From positions 358,542-422,541 of the forward strand of contig NZ_KE387153.1 in assembly GCF_000430505.1 (NCBI RefSeq): a stretch of DNA of 64,000 nucleotides, given 5' to 3'. The position numbers were made by a program, and so were the translations under genes. Below, piece by piece: positions 8,723 to 17,941 of this stretch (its first letter is position 1; the number at the start of each line of letters is the position of its first letter). This DNA is from Eisenibacter elegans DSM 3317 (GTDB lineage: Bacteria > Bacteroidota > Bacteroidia > Cytophagales > Microscillaceae). A model generated the notes under the pieces. The model saw nothing but the letters and a program-made list of their open reading frames with translations. It searched no databases and was not told the DNA's origin.

Positions 8723-9664
8723 TTACTTGAGATTGGCTTGTGCCTTCAAAAACCGTTTGACATCGGCGGCAGTTTCGGCAGGAATCTCCTCCATCGGCAC
8801 GTGTCCGGCGTTGTCATATACAACCAAACGGGCGTTGGGCAGGTCTTCGGCAAAGCGCTCCCCATGTTCTAGGGGAATCCAGCGATCTTCTCGCCCCCAC
8901 TGAATAAGCGTGGGTTGCCGGATGTTGGGAATTTGGTCGGCGCGGTTGGTGTAGGTGGTTTTGGAGCGGTCTATAAAGGCTTGTCGGTTACCTTCTCGCA
9001 GCCCTAGCTCATAGTAACGCTCCACCAGTGCGTCGGTAACCTTGTTGGGGTCGGCATATACATCGAGTAAGTTTTTCTTAAAAAAGAACTTGGGCGTTAC
9101 ATACCTTACGATTTGATTCAGCCCTCCCTGCCGGGCAAGCCTAAAGACCCAAGGCGACTTGCGGTTGGAGGGGTAGCCCGAAGCATCTACCAAAACCAGC
9201 GACAGCACTTGCTCGGGATGTGCCAAGGTATAGTTCCAGGCAATGCCCCCACCCAAGGAGTTCCCTCCGAGGTGGAAACTTTCTAGCTTGAGCGCTTGTG
9301 TAAACTCATACAAAAACGCGACATAGGCATCTAGGGAGTAGTCCGCCTTGGGGTGTGGCCCTGTAAGGCCAAAAGCAGGCAAATCTAAGGTAACCACCTT
9401 GAAATCAGCCTTTAGGCTATCTACCCAAGGCTCCCAAGTATGTAGCGAGGCCCCTGTGCCGTGTAGCAGCACCACCGTATGCGCGCCCTGCCCTTCCACA
9501 CGGTAGTGTACATCCATCCCTTGGATGCGGACAAACTGCGAGGCTTCGTTGGTGTAGCGCTCCTTGAGTGTTTCGACGGGTATGTCGGCCTTGGCAAACC
9601 ACAACAAGGCGGCGGCCAACAAAGCAATGAGGATGAGGAAAAAATAGGCTAGTTTCTTTTTCAT
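8723..9664 (-). CDS. membrane-anchored or exported alpha/beta hydrolase
   Basis: 313 aa from ATG 9664 (MKKKLAYFF). Residues about 6-24 form a hydrophobic signal anchor after three lysines, so the enzyme should face the periplasm or be tethered to the membrane. Catalytic features: oxyanion HGTGAS, nucleophile elbow GGNSLGGG, acid in GREDRWIP, histidine in GHVPMEE. The start lies 22 bp downstream of the SDR stop on the same strand, so the two are probably co-transcribed. The substrate is unknown. Confidence 0.88.
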   Translation of the reverse strand: MKKKLAYFFLILIALLAAALLWFAKADIPVETLKERYTNEASQFVRIQGMDVHYRVEGQGAHTVVLLHGTGASLHTWEPWVDSLKADFKVVTLDLPAFGLTGPHPKADYSLDAYVAFLYEFTQALKLESFHLGGNSLGGGIAWNYTLAHPEQVLSLVLVDASGYPSNRKSPWVFRLARQGGLNQIVRYVTPKFFFKKNLLDVYADPNKVTDALVERYYELGLREGNRQAFIDRSKTTYTNRADQIPNIRQPTLIQWGREDRWIPLEHGERFAEDLPNARLVVYDNAGHVPMEEIPAETAADVKRFLKAQANLK

Positions 9665-9686
9665 TGTAATTGCAATATAAATTTTA

Positions 9687-10502
9687 TTATAAACTTCCGG
9701 TACGCCCGCCATCTACGGGCAGGTTGATGCCATTGATATAGGCTGCTGCCGGGCTGGCCAAAAAGGCGACGGCCTGGGCAATTTCGGCGGGCTCGGCAAA
9801 GCGCCCTACGGGAATCTGCCGAATCATCTCGCGCTCGACCTCTATGCTGGGCTTGCCGTTTTGCTCGGCGCGAAAATCTATCAAATCATACAAGCGGGCG
9901 GTCTTGGTATAGCCCGGCAATACGTTGTTGACCGTAATGCCTTCTGCTCCAAGCTCAAGGGAAAGGGTTTTGGCCCAGTTGGCCACTGCCCCTCGGATGG
10001 TGTTGGATACCCCCAACCCGGCGATGGGCTGCTTGACAGAGGTAGAAATGATGTTGATAATGCGTCCATATTTGGCCTGCTGCATCGCCGGGAGCAGGGC
10101 TTTCACCAAAATCTGGCCGCTGAGGAGGTGTTGGGCAAAGGCTAGTTGATAGGCTTCAGCATCGGCCAAGTGTGCCTGCCCTGCGGGTGGTCCACCGGTA
10201 TTGTGTACAAGGATATGGATATTGTGTTGATAGGCGTAGCGGTCGATGATTTGTGCCAAGGCCTCGGTATCTTGCAGGTCGGCAGCCAAGACGTGGTGTT
10301 CTTGGTTGCCATTGTTGGGCAAGGTCTTGCAAAGCGTTTGTAGCATCGCCTCGTTGCGGGCCAGTAGGGTAACCGAAGCCCCCATTTCGGCCAAGAGCAG
10401 GGCGACGGCCTTGCCAATTCCTTGGCTGGCTCCGCCTATGAGGGCGCGTTTGCCCGACAGGTCAAGTAGTGTGTGCATATATTGGGATAGATTTGTGTTC
10501 AT
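9687..10502 (-). CDS. atypical short-chain dehydrogenase/reductase
   Basis: Rossmann-fold SDR, 271 aa (263 if ATG 10478 is used). The cofactor site is clear: GGASQGIG, ARN after the second strand, AADLQD and HNTGG. The serine region is IISTSV. The usual YxxxK dyad is not present: the aligned stretch reads VSNTIRGAVANWAKTL, with Ser at the Tyr position and Arg at the Lys position. A known SDR subgroup shares an SN-x-x-R pattern here, so this is probably a family trait and not damage. Upstream of the hydrolase in the same operon. Confidence 0.85.
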   Translation of the reverse strand: MNTNLSQYMHTLLDLSGKRALIGGASQGIGKAVALLLAEMGASVTLLARNEAMLQTLCKTLPNNGNQEHHVLAADLQDTEALAQIIDRYAYQHNIHILVHNTGGPPAGQAHLADAEAYQLAFAQHLLSGQILVKALLPAMQQAKYGRIINIISTSVKQPIAGLGVSNTIRGAVANWAKTLSLELGAEGITVNNVLPGYTKTARLYDLIDFRAEQNGKPSIEVEREMIRQIPVGRFAEPAEIAQAVAFLASPAAAYINGINLPVDGGRTGSL

Positions 10503-10532
10503 AATAATTCAGATGCCTTCCCATCGTATCGG

Positions 10533-11579
10533 CTAATACACCCTTTTGAGCCAGCGGGGCAAGAAAATAGCCCCGGTAATGAGGTAGGGGTAGTAGGTTA
10601 CGATGCGCCACATCAGCGCTACGATGGTGATGGCCACAATACCCTCGGTATAGTTCCCAAAAAAGGCTTGGAAAGAAATTTCGGCGAAGCCGGCAGCCCC
10701 CGGTGTAAAGCCAATCAATAAGATTACCCAAAGCAACACGTGACGGGAGAAAATCAGCAGGTGGTCTGTAAAGGCCAGCCCTACAAAGGCTGCCAAGAGG
10801 CAATTGACAATGAGGTAGCGCGAAGTCCAGACAGCAAAGGTGGCTCCGATGGCGCGCATCCAGTAGCCCAAGCCTACGTTTTTGAGGGCGGCAGAGGCAA
10901 TGACCAGCTCATCCCCTTGTTTTTGGGCTGCCGCCTGAAAGCGCTTCATCCAGCCCCAAGAAGTACCCTTGATGAAGAGCCAGCGGATAGCCTCGGGTTT
11001 GTAAAACAGCCCATACATCATCAAAAAATTATAAGCAGCCACACTAAAATAGGCTACCAAAAACAGGTTTTGGACAGCAAAACCCTCGACGGTAGGGAAA
11101 AGCGCCACAGGATATACCCTACTCCAATGCAAGGCCAGTACAACCCCTCCTACGATGACAAAAAACAGGTTGTCGAGCACTGCCGAAACCATTACATAGG
11201 CCAAGGACTTGCCGAAGGGAATGCCCTCTTTGGTCAATAGCAAGCTAGCCAGCGCTGTTCCGCCTACGGCAGAGGGGCTGATGGCCGAGGAAAACTCCCA
11301 GAGCATAATGGTATAGAAACTGCCCGTCCAAGTCAGCTCCTTCTGCGTCAGATATCGGATGCGGTAAATGTAAAAGCCGTCTCTGATGAACAAGGTCAAC
11401 AATGCCAACACAATCCAAACCCCGCTGGCCTTGGACAGGCTGGGCAATAAGGTGTCAAAGTCTACGCTGGTATAGAACAAGTACGCTGTAATGCCCAACC
11501 CCAACAAAGTAGGGATGATAATCCGCCGGGGGCTGAGCTGGCGTAAGATATTGCTTTCTTCTTGGGTGATTTGTGTCAT
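10533..11579 (-). CDS. LPG-synthase-TM-like integral membrane protein (UPF0104)
   Basis: 348 aa with about eight hydrophobic segments, related to the flippase half of lysylphosphatidylglycerol synthase (MprF N-terminal region). Family features are the polar motif FSSAISPSAVGGTALASLLL and GFTPGAAGFAEISFQAFFG near the C-terminus. There is no aminoacyl-transferase domain, so it cannot itself charge lipids. It ends 31 bp upstream of the SDR start on the same strand and may lead that operon. In this family a role in lipid or glycan handling is usual but unproven. Confidence 0.82.
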   Translation of the reverse strand: MTQITQEESNILRQLSPRRIIIPTLLGLGITAYLFYTSVDFDTLLPSLSKASGVWIVLALLTLFIRDGFYIYRIRYLTQKELTWTGSFYTIMLWEFSSAISPSAVGGTALASLLLTKEGIPFGKSLAYVMVSAVLDNLFFVIVGGVVLALHWSRVYPVALFPTVEGFAVQNLFLVAYFSVAAYNFLMMYGLFYKPEAIRWLFIKGTSWGWMKRFQAAAQKQGDELVIASAALKNVGLGYWMRAIGATFAVWTSRYLIVNCLLAAFVGLAFTDHLLIFSRHVLLWVILLIGFTPGAAGFAEISFQAFFGNYTEGIVAITIVALMWRIVTYYPYLITGAIFLPRWLKRVY

Positions 11580-11675
11580 ACAAAAAAGGTGTCCGATGTC
11601 AGGAAATACAAGATGTCATCTGCTGTTTGCAAGTTAATCAAGTTTTATGGAATTTTAGTGCAGACAGTATGCCGC

Positions 11676-13148
11676 CTAAAACTTTGCCGAGAAGTTGACA
11701 AAAAGCCCCCATTCTTGGGCTATATTCATCGAATAATTGAAAGAGAAGACGGAGTTGTAATAACTCACAACATCAAGCCCTGCCCCAATGCCATAGATAG
11801 GGCGGTTAGAAAAGCGGTTGTTTTCGCGCCTAAACACATCATCCCGCACATACCCAAGGTCTGTATGGATGTTGAGGTAGGCGGCCAGCGGGACTTTTTT
11901 GAACTGAGACAAGGGGATAAAGTTCAGGGTTTTGACTACATCAAAAAGGCGGTATTTGAGTGCGTTCTTACTCAAGACATAGCTTTGGCCATCAATCACA
12001 TACAATTCATAACCTCTCAAAAAAGCATTCTGATAGCCCAGGCCCAAGGCATTGGCATAAGGCTGTTGATTGAGAAAGGTCAACCGTCCCAAGGCGTTAG
12101 TCTCCACAAACCAATTGCTGGCCTTGCTTCCCAACTGCCAGTATTTCCCGTAGCCTACATTGATATGGAGCATATCTACATCGTTGAGGGGTGGCAGGCC
12201 TAGTTTTGTCAAGCCCAAAAGCAATACACTGCCCCGCAAGGGGTATGCAACGACATCGCGCAACTCTAGCTTGAAGAGATAGCGTAATGTCAGATAGCGT
12301 TGGTGATTGCGCCCGTTGAGATAGTAGTTGGGGTTGAGGCCAATGACAGTGTCGGCAGCTTGGTTATAGTTGTAGCCCAGCTCAAAACTATGGAAAGTAT
12401 AAAAAGCGCCTCTCCGGCTGAAGCTCACAGCTGTATTGAAGCGGTCTTCGAGGCTTTGCCCCAAATCAGAAGCCTCCACAAATCGGAGTTGGTGCTCTAC
12501 CGTCTCATAAGGTACTGCAATGCGCTGGGTATAGGCCGTAGCGATTTGCATCCCCCAGGTTTGTGCTTGGTTCAGGTATGGGATGGCATATTTGACTCCG
12601 AAGCGCTTTAGAAAACCTAGTTGTATCACCCCTTCCAAAGTTTGATTGAGGCCGAAGAGATTGCGTTGGGTAAAGACCATCCCGTAGGTAAGCCGATTGA
12701 GGTCGCCCCCTTGGTTGTACCACCATTCGTTCAGGCTGCGGTCTACGAGGTCAATTAATGGGATAGGAAAAATATACCAACGCTCTTGAAGGTCTATGAG
12801 CAATTTCTTCTGACCCGCAACCGACCCTTCTTGTAACTCTACTTTGACTTGGGTAAAAAGATCGGTGTTAAATATCTTGTTCTTATTTCTAAATAAAACC
12901 GTGTCTTGTTTGGCTGCCCACAAGGTATCGCCTATCGCTATATCCAGCTCTCTCAAGATAATGCGCTCTTTTGTCAGGCGATTGCCTTGAATGATTACCT
13001 CTTCAATGATGACAAATGGCGCGGTATATTGGCCTGAGTCTAAGGGCATCTGCGGCCACAAAGGCACTCCTCCCAAGACCCAAAACAATATCCACAAGCT
13101 TCTCAACCTGCAAACGATGTTATCATACGGCTCAAAGTACATACACAA
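11676..13148 (-). CDS. BamA/TamA-like outer-membrane barrel with POTRA domain
   Basis: 490 aa. After an N-terminal hydrophobic stretch (RSLWILFWVLGGVPL) comes a POTRA-like region with VIIQGNRLTKERIILREL, then a long beta-barrel region that ends in FNYSMNIAQ...NFSAKF with a C-terminal phenylalanine, typical of Omp85-class outer-membrane proteins. It is shorter than BamA (one POTRA, about 16 strands possible). It may be a surface-antigen-type translocase for proteins or lipids; the exact role cannot be told. The start is uncertain because no downstream ATG restores a cleaner signal peptide. Confidence 0.8.
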   Translation of the reverse strand: MCMYFEPYDNIVCRLRSLWILFWVLGGVPLWPQMPLDSGQYTAPFVIIEEVIIQGNRLTKERIILRELDIAIGDTLWAAKQDTVLFRNKNKIFNTDLFTQVKVELQEGSVAGQKKLLIDLQERWYIFPIPLIDLVDRSLNEWWYNQGGDLNRLTYGMVFTQRNLFGLNQTLEGVIQLGFLKRFGVKYAIPYLNQAQTWGMQIATAYTQRIAVPYETVEHQLRFVEASDLGQSLEDRFNTAVSFSRRGAFYTFHSFELGYNYNQAADTVIGLNPNYYLNGRNHQRYLTLRYLFKLELRDVVAYPLRGSVLLLGLTKLGLPPLNDVDMLHINVGYGKYWQLGSKASNWFVETNALGRLTFLNQQPYANALGLGYQNAFLRGYELYVIDGQSYVLSKNALKYRLFDVVKTLNFIPLSQFKKVPLAAYLNIHTDLGYVRDDVFRRENNRFSNRPIYGIGAGLDVVSYYNSVFSFNYSMNIAQEWGLFVNFSAKF

Positions 13149-13426
13149 TAATCACACGCCATTGGTGCTTGTTTGTAAGGATATTCAATATGCCTTAAGG
13201 AATTTGATTGGGCTTCGTGTTTGAAGTTCATACGTAAGCATCCACCGTTAGGCGTGTCAATTTGGAAAAAAAATCAAGTCTTTGCAAGTTTTTGTACTAT
13301 TTGCCTGCTGCGAGTATCTTTGAGAATTTGAAAGCTGTTGCAACGCCAGTTTTTGAAATAATTACGTATTTTAGCCGCATCAAATCTGATTTACTCCCAT
13401 TTTCAAAACCCAAAATTTGTCGCACA

Positions 13427-14302
13427 ATGATACAATCATTCTTTCGTACCCTTGGCTTGGCCTGCGCTATGCTAAGCCTCAGTACTATCAGCTATGCACA
13501 AGTACAGCTCCCACAGCCCAGCCCTGCGGCCAATGTGAGTCAAGTAGTTGGCCTTACCGAAATCAAGATTAGCTACGCCTCTCCAGCCATCAAGGGCCGC
13601 CAAGTATGGGGCGGGCTAGTGCCTTATGGCCAAGTATGGCGTAGTGGAGCCAATGCCCCTACCAAAATCCACTTCAGCCACGACGTAAGCATTGGTGGCA
13701 AGGCCGTAAAAGCCGGCACATATACCTTGCTTAGCATTCCTGGCGAGCAAAAATGGACAATCATCATCAATACAGACTCTAAGGGCAACGGTGCTTTCAG
13801 CTACCTCGAAAGCGACGATGTGGCGCGTGTAGAAGTAAGCCCTGTAGTACATAGCAAGAGCCAAGAACGCCTCAGCTACCGTATCGAAGCCGATGCAGAC
13901 AACAAGGTAGGCATTGTGTCGTTGCGCTGGGAAAAACTCGAAATCCCCTTTGAAGTCGTTACGGATCCTGTCAGCATTGGCAAACAAAACGTAGAGGCCG
14001 CTATGCGTCAGATGAATGGCGCTTGGTATAGCTACGCCGCCTCGGCAGAGTTTTATCTCGACAACAACCTCGATGCTGCGCAAGCGCTGGCTTGGGCCGA
14101 AAAATCTATCGAAATGCAAGACAAACACTTCTTCAACCGCTGGATTAAAGCCCGTGCGCTTGCTGCCCAAAGCAAAAATAAGGAAGCACTTGAGGCCATT
14201 AATGAAGCCAAAAAAATTGGTGATGCCAACCCTTCCGGCTTCTACGACAGCTACAAAGGCCGTATGAACGAGGCAACACAGGCTTGGAGCGCTAAGAAAT
14301 AG
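13427..14302 (+). CDS. DUF2911 family exported protein
   Basis: 291 aa from ATG 13427; the frame is open to 13262, but the signal peptide (MIQSFFRTLGLACAMLSLS...YAQ) begins here. The DUF2911 core spans about residues 30-180 with ISYASPAIKGRQVWGGLVPYGQVWRSGAN and TYTLLSIPGEQKWTIIIN split by short loops. The C-terminal third is helical and TPR-like (AAQALAWAEKSIEMQDK, ALEAINEAKKIG). The function of DUF2911 is not known; it is common and secreted in Bacteroidota. Convergent with the HhH-barrel gene across a repeat. Confidence 0.88.
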   Translation: MIQSFFRTLGLACAMLSLSTISYAQVQLPQPSPAANVSQVVGLTEIKISYASPAIKGRQVWGGLVPYGQVWRSGANAPTKIHFSHDVSIGGKAVKAGTYTLLSIPGEQKWTIIINTDSKGNGAFSYLESDDVARVEVSPVVHSKSQERLSYRIEADADNKVGIVSLRWEKLEIPFEVVTDPVSIGKQNVEAAMRQMNGAWYSYAASAEFYLDNNLDAAQALAWAEKSIEMQDKHFFNRWIKARALAAQSKNKEALEAINEAKKIGDANPSGFYDSYKGRMNEATQAWSAKK

Positions 14303-14310
14303 TTTTTGTT

Positions 14311-14440
14311 CACACCACTGGACATTTTCCTGATCCCACAGCCAAAACTGTGACCTAAGGCTCAGCTATCCCCAAACAAGGCCTCAGCTTGTCGCGGGGC
14401 AGGAACTACGAACTACTTTTCCAAAATGTCCAGTGGTGTA
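14311..14440 (+). repeat. convergent-gap element, copy B (full)
   Basis: Begins CACACCACTGGACATTTTCC and ends CCAAAATGTCCAGTGGTGTA, so both inverted ends are present. The interior carries the shared blocks CTAAGGCTCA, AAGGCCTCAGCTTGTC and GAACTACTTTT. It starts 8 bp after the DUF2911 stop and ends one base before the convergent HhH gene's stop codon. Confidence 0.85.
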
Positions 14441-14441
14441 A

Positions 14442-16652
14442 TTAGAAATCAAACTTCAGCTGAAACGTAAGCTGTGAAAGTACATTTCCATCCACCTGCT
14501 CTAATCCTGTACCGATGCGGTCGGTGTCTGTTCGGAAAGTCTGCGCCCAGCGTGCCCAGAAGTCAATATTGCGCGTGAGTTTGTATTTGGCCAACAAGAC
14601 ATACCGATAGCCTGCACCGGAATAACGCACCAAGGTAGGCGCCCAGAGCACATTTTTCTCATATACATAAATGAAAGTAGCGCTGAGGGTGTTATCGGCA
14701 CGGCGGCGGGTGTTGTCATCAAAAATAGCTACCCGGGCATCAAGCCTCAGCTTGCCAAAGCTCTTGGCTATGTCCTGAAAAATCATAAACCCCTCACTGT
14801 AAAACCCCTCTTGCTCCTGTCTGTTGAACTGCACCCTGCTCTTGAGCACTAGGTCTTGGGCAGTAGTCATATTGATAGAAAAAATCAGGTCTTGCCTCAC
14901 AAATGGCGTGATAAGGCGCGTGATGGCGGTGTTGTTTCGTTGATTGATTTCCTTGGTTTCGTCTCTAAATTGCACAAAAAGTTCTGTACCACGCTGTGGG
15001 CGGTAGGTAACTCGCGCAAAATAACCTGAGCCTTGCGAAGGAGCGGCGGCATTGAAGCGCAAGAAAGGGAAGGTGAAGGTGTCATAGAAAAACGATAACT
15101 CCATCTTGGGCAATGGACGCACCTTGAGCCCGGTATAAATCCCACGTTCGTTGATATTGCGAGAGCCTTCGCCAAAAGCCGAGCCATAAAGGCTGTGGAA
15201 ATTAGGGTCATAGCTGCGCACCAACATTGCCCAGTCGATTTTGGGCGAAAGGCTCGACAAAAACCCGCCTACAACCCCTACTCCTCCGCTTTGGGAACGG
15301 GCAGCTTCTCCGAAAAAGGTGAAATTTTGCCAATAATAGTTGAAATTCAGCCCTACATTCAAGTTTTGCTGGCCGTTGAACTCTAATCGATTATAATTGC
15401 GCTCCACCCGTTGAAGCGGTATCCCATAGCGTGTGGCTAGAAAAGTTGCGCCTACGCTGAGGTTTTCGCTGCGATTTTTGTAATTGAGATGCCCTCCAAA
15501 ATTTTCTTCTAAGATGGTTTGGCGGGCTGCCCGCTCCGACGGGGTGCGGTGTAGCCCTGTAATTTGAAGGCTTTCGATAAAATTTTCGGAGCTAAACTCT
15601 GTTTCGAAGCTGACTCCATCGCTCAGGGAGTCTGCAATGGCAATCAGACGCTCTTGGACATTGGCATCGCGGCGCACTCTCGAATAGAAACCTGTCAGTT
15701 CCAAGCGTGGCATCAGCTCATAAGTTACGGCAGCCCCTCTGAAAAAGCCCGACTCTAGGGTGGAGGTATAGGGGCGAACCCCCCAGTCATTACGACGCAC
15801 GGTGTTGATGGTCTCTGAGCCTTTGCCCAGAGCAAAACCGGCTGTAAGCAGCAGATTTTGGCCAATCCCTAGCTGGTAGTCCCCTATGAGAATCCGTTTG
15901 AAGCGCCCTTGGTTTTCGAGCATTGCGTGAAACGAAACAAAATCAAACCCATAATACCGCTGCGCCGGATTCCACTCTATCGTTTCGCCCGGGTCTTTCT
16001 CTAAGGTAAATCCAAAACTATAGTCGCCAGTTTGGCTCAATCGGTATCGCACAAAATACTGCTGCGGGCTTCCAAGGTAGCGTGCATTGGGCAAGCCACG
16101 GCTATTGGTATCGGCAGGGGTATAGCCCCGTTTGGTTTCCAGAAACTGGTTGTTGCGCAAGATAAGGTAGTGTGTAGGGTCTCCCTCCTGTATGCGTCTC
16201 CATAGTGAGCGAGCATCTTTGGTGATGACCGTTTCTGACACGATGATAAACGGCTTCAGCCGCCGGATGGTGGTCAGGTCGAAACCAGGGATGGCCTGCA
16301 ACTCATAGATAGACAGGAGCTTGCCCATTTTGCTCCGGTATTTCAAAAACTCATTGATTTGGTAAGGACTCAGCACATACAGGTTTTCTAATTCGCTGCG
16401 TTGGGCTTGGTTGAGGTTGAGCGGATGCTGGTACAATTGGTACAACACATCGACAATATCATTGAGCAGTTCATCGCTGAAGCTCTCTCCATCAGGATTG
16501 GGGAGTAGGTCCAAAATAAGGGCATCTACATCGATATCGGGCTTTTTCTGTGCCTGTAAGGGCATCGATATCGCCCCCAAAAACAAAAAGAAGAGGCCGC
16601 ACACGCACCTCACTAGTGCCTTGTATCTTGCTTGTGTATTGGTATTGTCCAC
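14442..16652 (-). CDS. helix-hairpin-helix protein with outer-membrane barrel
   Basis: 736 aa. The N-terminal hydrophobic signal (CGLFFLFLGAISMPLQA) is followed by a ComEA-like HhH region at about residues 75-135 (HPLNLNQAQRSELENL and LLSIYELQAIPGFDLTTI), then 550 residues rich in alternating aromatic strands ending in TFQLKFDF, as in outer-membrane barrels. This HhH-plus-barrel layout is recurrent in Bacteroidota with no firm function; HhH usually binds DNA but here may be a structural plug. The stop lies next to repeat copy B. Probably co-transcribed with the PorV/PorQ-like gene upstream. Confidence 0.78.
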   Translation of the reverse strand: MDNTNTQARYKALVRCVCGLFFLFLGAISMPLQAQKKPDIDVDALILDLLPNPDGESFSDELLNDIVDVLYQLYQHPLNLNQAQRSELENLYVLSPYQINEFLKYRSKMGKLLSIYELQAIPGFDLTTIRRLKPFIIVSETVITKDARSLWRRIQEGDPTHYLILRNNQFLETKRGYTPADTNSRGLPNARYLGSPQQYFVRYRLSQTGDYSFGFTLEKDPGETIEWNPAQRYYGFDFVSFHAMLENQGRFKRILIGDYQLGIGQNLLLTAGFALGKGSETINTVRRNDWGVRPYTSTLESGFFRGAAVTYELMPRLELTGFYSRVRRDANVQERLIAIADSLSDGVSFETEFSSENFIESLQITGLHRTPSERAARQTILEENFGGHLNYKNRSENLSVGATFLATRYGIPLQRVERNYNRLEFNGQQNLNVGLNFNYYWQNFTFFGEAARSQSGGVGVVGGFLSSLSPKIDWAMLVRSYDPNFHSLYGSAFGEGSRNINERGIYTGLKVRPLPKMELSFFYDTFTFPFLRFNAAAPSQGSGYFARVTYRPQRGTELFVQFRDETKEINQRNNTAITRLITPFVRQDLIFSINMTTAQDLVLKSRVQFNRQEQEGFYSEGFMIFQDIAKSFGKLRLDARVAIFDDNTRRRADNTLSATFIYVYEKNVLWAPTLVRYSGAGYRYVLLAKYKLTRNIDFWARWAQTFRTDTDRIGTGLEQVDGNVLSQLTFQLKFDF

Positions 16653-16711
16653 AATAAAACGGATATATTTTTCTGAAAATCAAGCCTAGTTTGTATCTAT
16701 CCAGTGGGTTT

Positions 16712-17539
16712 TTATTGCCCAAAGCGATAGCTAACGGCCACGTGCTGCATAAAGCCAAGCCTTTGGTTGATGACCATCGCATAGTCTACCTGAAAGCGTT
16801 TGGGTGTAAACCCTACCCCAAAGAAATTGGCTACAGGCTGTGTTTGCAGGCCGGTACGCAGTTGTACTTTGGGGATAATGAGGTATTCTAATCCGGCTTT
16901 GAAGCGCGCCTCTTGCTCTAGGTCTTTCATCGCTTCAATATTGATCATCAATGAGCTGAAAGGCCGATAAGAAAGGCCGGTCTTGAGCACTACAGGCAGC
17001 AGCTCGTCTTCAAAAAAAGTGCGAAATTTGCCCCTATTGAGGTTATAGATGTGCGCTCCAAAAAACAAGTTGGGGGTAATTTCTGCTACCCCGCCAAACT
17101 CGACGACCACTGCACCCGTGCCACCCAGCTCCTGTACGGCTACCTGTACATAATTGACTTTGAGGCCAAGGCTGACTATTCCGAGGCGGTGGCTAAATCC
17201 GAGTCCATATTTTTGCTCACTATACAGCTCGTCGCCAAAGCGCGCCAAGGTAAGCCCTGCTACGCCGATATTGTTCAGCGGAGTTACTATTCCGGCGCTA
17301 AACGTCTGAAATCCGGCTATCCCAAACCGGTTTTCATACCCGGCCACGACCATCATCTCTGTTACGCCTGCCAAGCCGCCTATGTTATTAAAAACGCTCC
17401 ACTGATCTTGCAAAGTAACGGCTGCATCGCCCATACCCACGGCGCGTGCGCCCACAGGGTCATTGCCTTTTTGGGCATAAAGCCCGCCGGCGCTCAACAA
17501 CCAAACCCCTACTAGCCAATGGTAGAAATACTGCTTCAT
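16712..17539 (-). CDS. PorV/PorQ-like outer-membrane barrel protein
   Basis: 275 aa with signal peptide MKQYFYHWLVGVWLLSAGGLYAQ. The mature start ARAVGMGDAAVTLQDQWSVF followed by NNIGGLAG is the FadL/PorV-type beginning (ARS...G-A, N-P-A/N-I-G-G). The rest is amphipathic strands ending in VAVSYRFGQ. Proteins of this set include PorV and PorQ, which shuttle T9SS cargo, but many members have other roles. It precedes the HhH-barrel gene by about 60 bp on the same strand, so the two may act together in the outer membrane. Confidence 0.7.
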   Translation of the reverse strand: MKQYFYHWLVGVWLLSAGGLYAQKGNDPVGARAVGMGDAAVTLQDQWSVFNNIGGLAGVTEMMVVAGYENRFGIAGFQTFSAGIVTPLNNIGVAGLTLARFGDELYSEQKYGLGFSHRLGIVSLGLKVNYVQVAVQELGGTGAVVVEFGGVAEITPNLFFGAHIYNLNRGKFRTFFEDELLPVVLKTGLSYRPFSSLMINIEAMKDLEQEARFKAGLEYLIIPKVQLRTGLQTQPVANFFGVGFTPKRFQVDYAMVINQRLGFMQHVAVSYRFGQ

Positions 17540-17941
17540 AGATTATTATACTCAAGGTGTGTTATCTGCCTGATAATGAATATTTTAGGCTTAGTATGTG
17601 AGGCTTGAAGCTGGTTGTATAAAGTAGGTATAGCCGCTAAATTTTCGTAAAAAAACAAAGATTATCTCATAAAGTACCGATACCCTAGGTTAAAATTTTG
17701 TTAAGCCCCTTGCGGAAGCCTCCTTCCCCCCAATGATTTTTGCGACAAATTTCGAAATAATGCAAATATATTTTGATTTATTATAAAAAACGAAAAAAAA
17801 ATTTTGCCAAACAAACAAATTTGCAATCTTTGTTTCCCGACTATTTCAAGCATTCTGTATCTTCAACCCGTTGTGTGTTTTCAAATACTCGAACTGTTGG
17901 CATACAACAACCCATTATCTTAATCTAAAAACAAATCTTCG
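17540..17941. other. AT-rich intergenic gap between divergent genes
   Basis: About 400 bp, very AT-rich (poly-A and TTTATTATAAAAAA stretches), between divergent outer-membrane genes. It holds one good promoter candidate for the plus-strand gene (17803-17832). No gene or repeat seen. Confidence 0.5.
17803..17832 (+). promoter_or_regulatory. promoter candidate for the 17942 gene
   Basis: TTTG at 17803-17806, 18-nt spacer, AATCTTTG at 17825-17832 (7 of 8 match to TAnnTTTG). This would start RNA near 17840 and leave a leader of about 100 nt. Confidence 0.45.

Noticed and set aside
11562-12203. 213-aa plus-strand frame opposite the BamA-like gene
   Set aside because: Shadow; the minus-strand frame has POTRA and barrel character over its full length.
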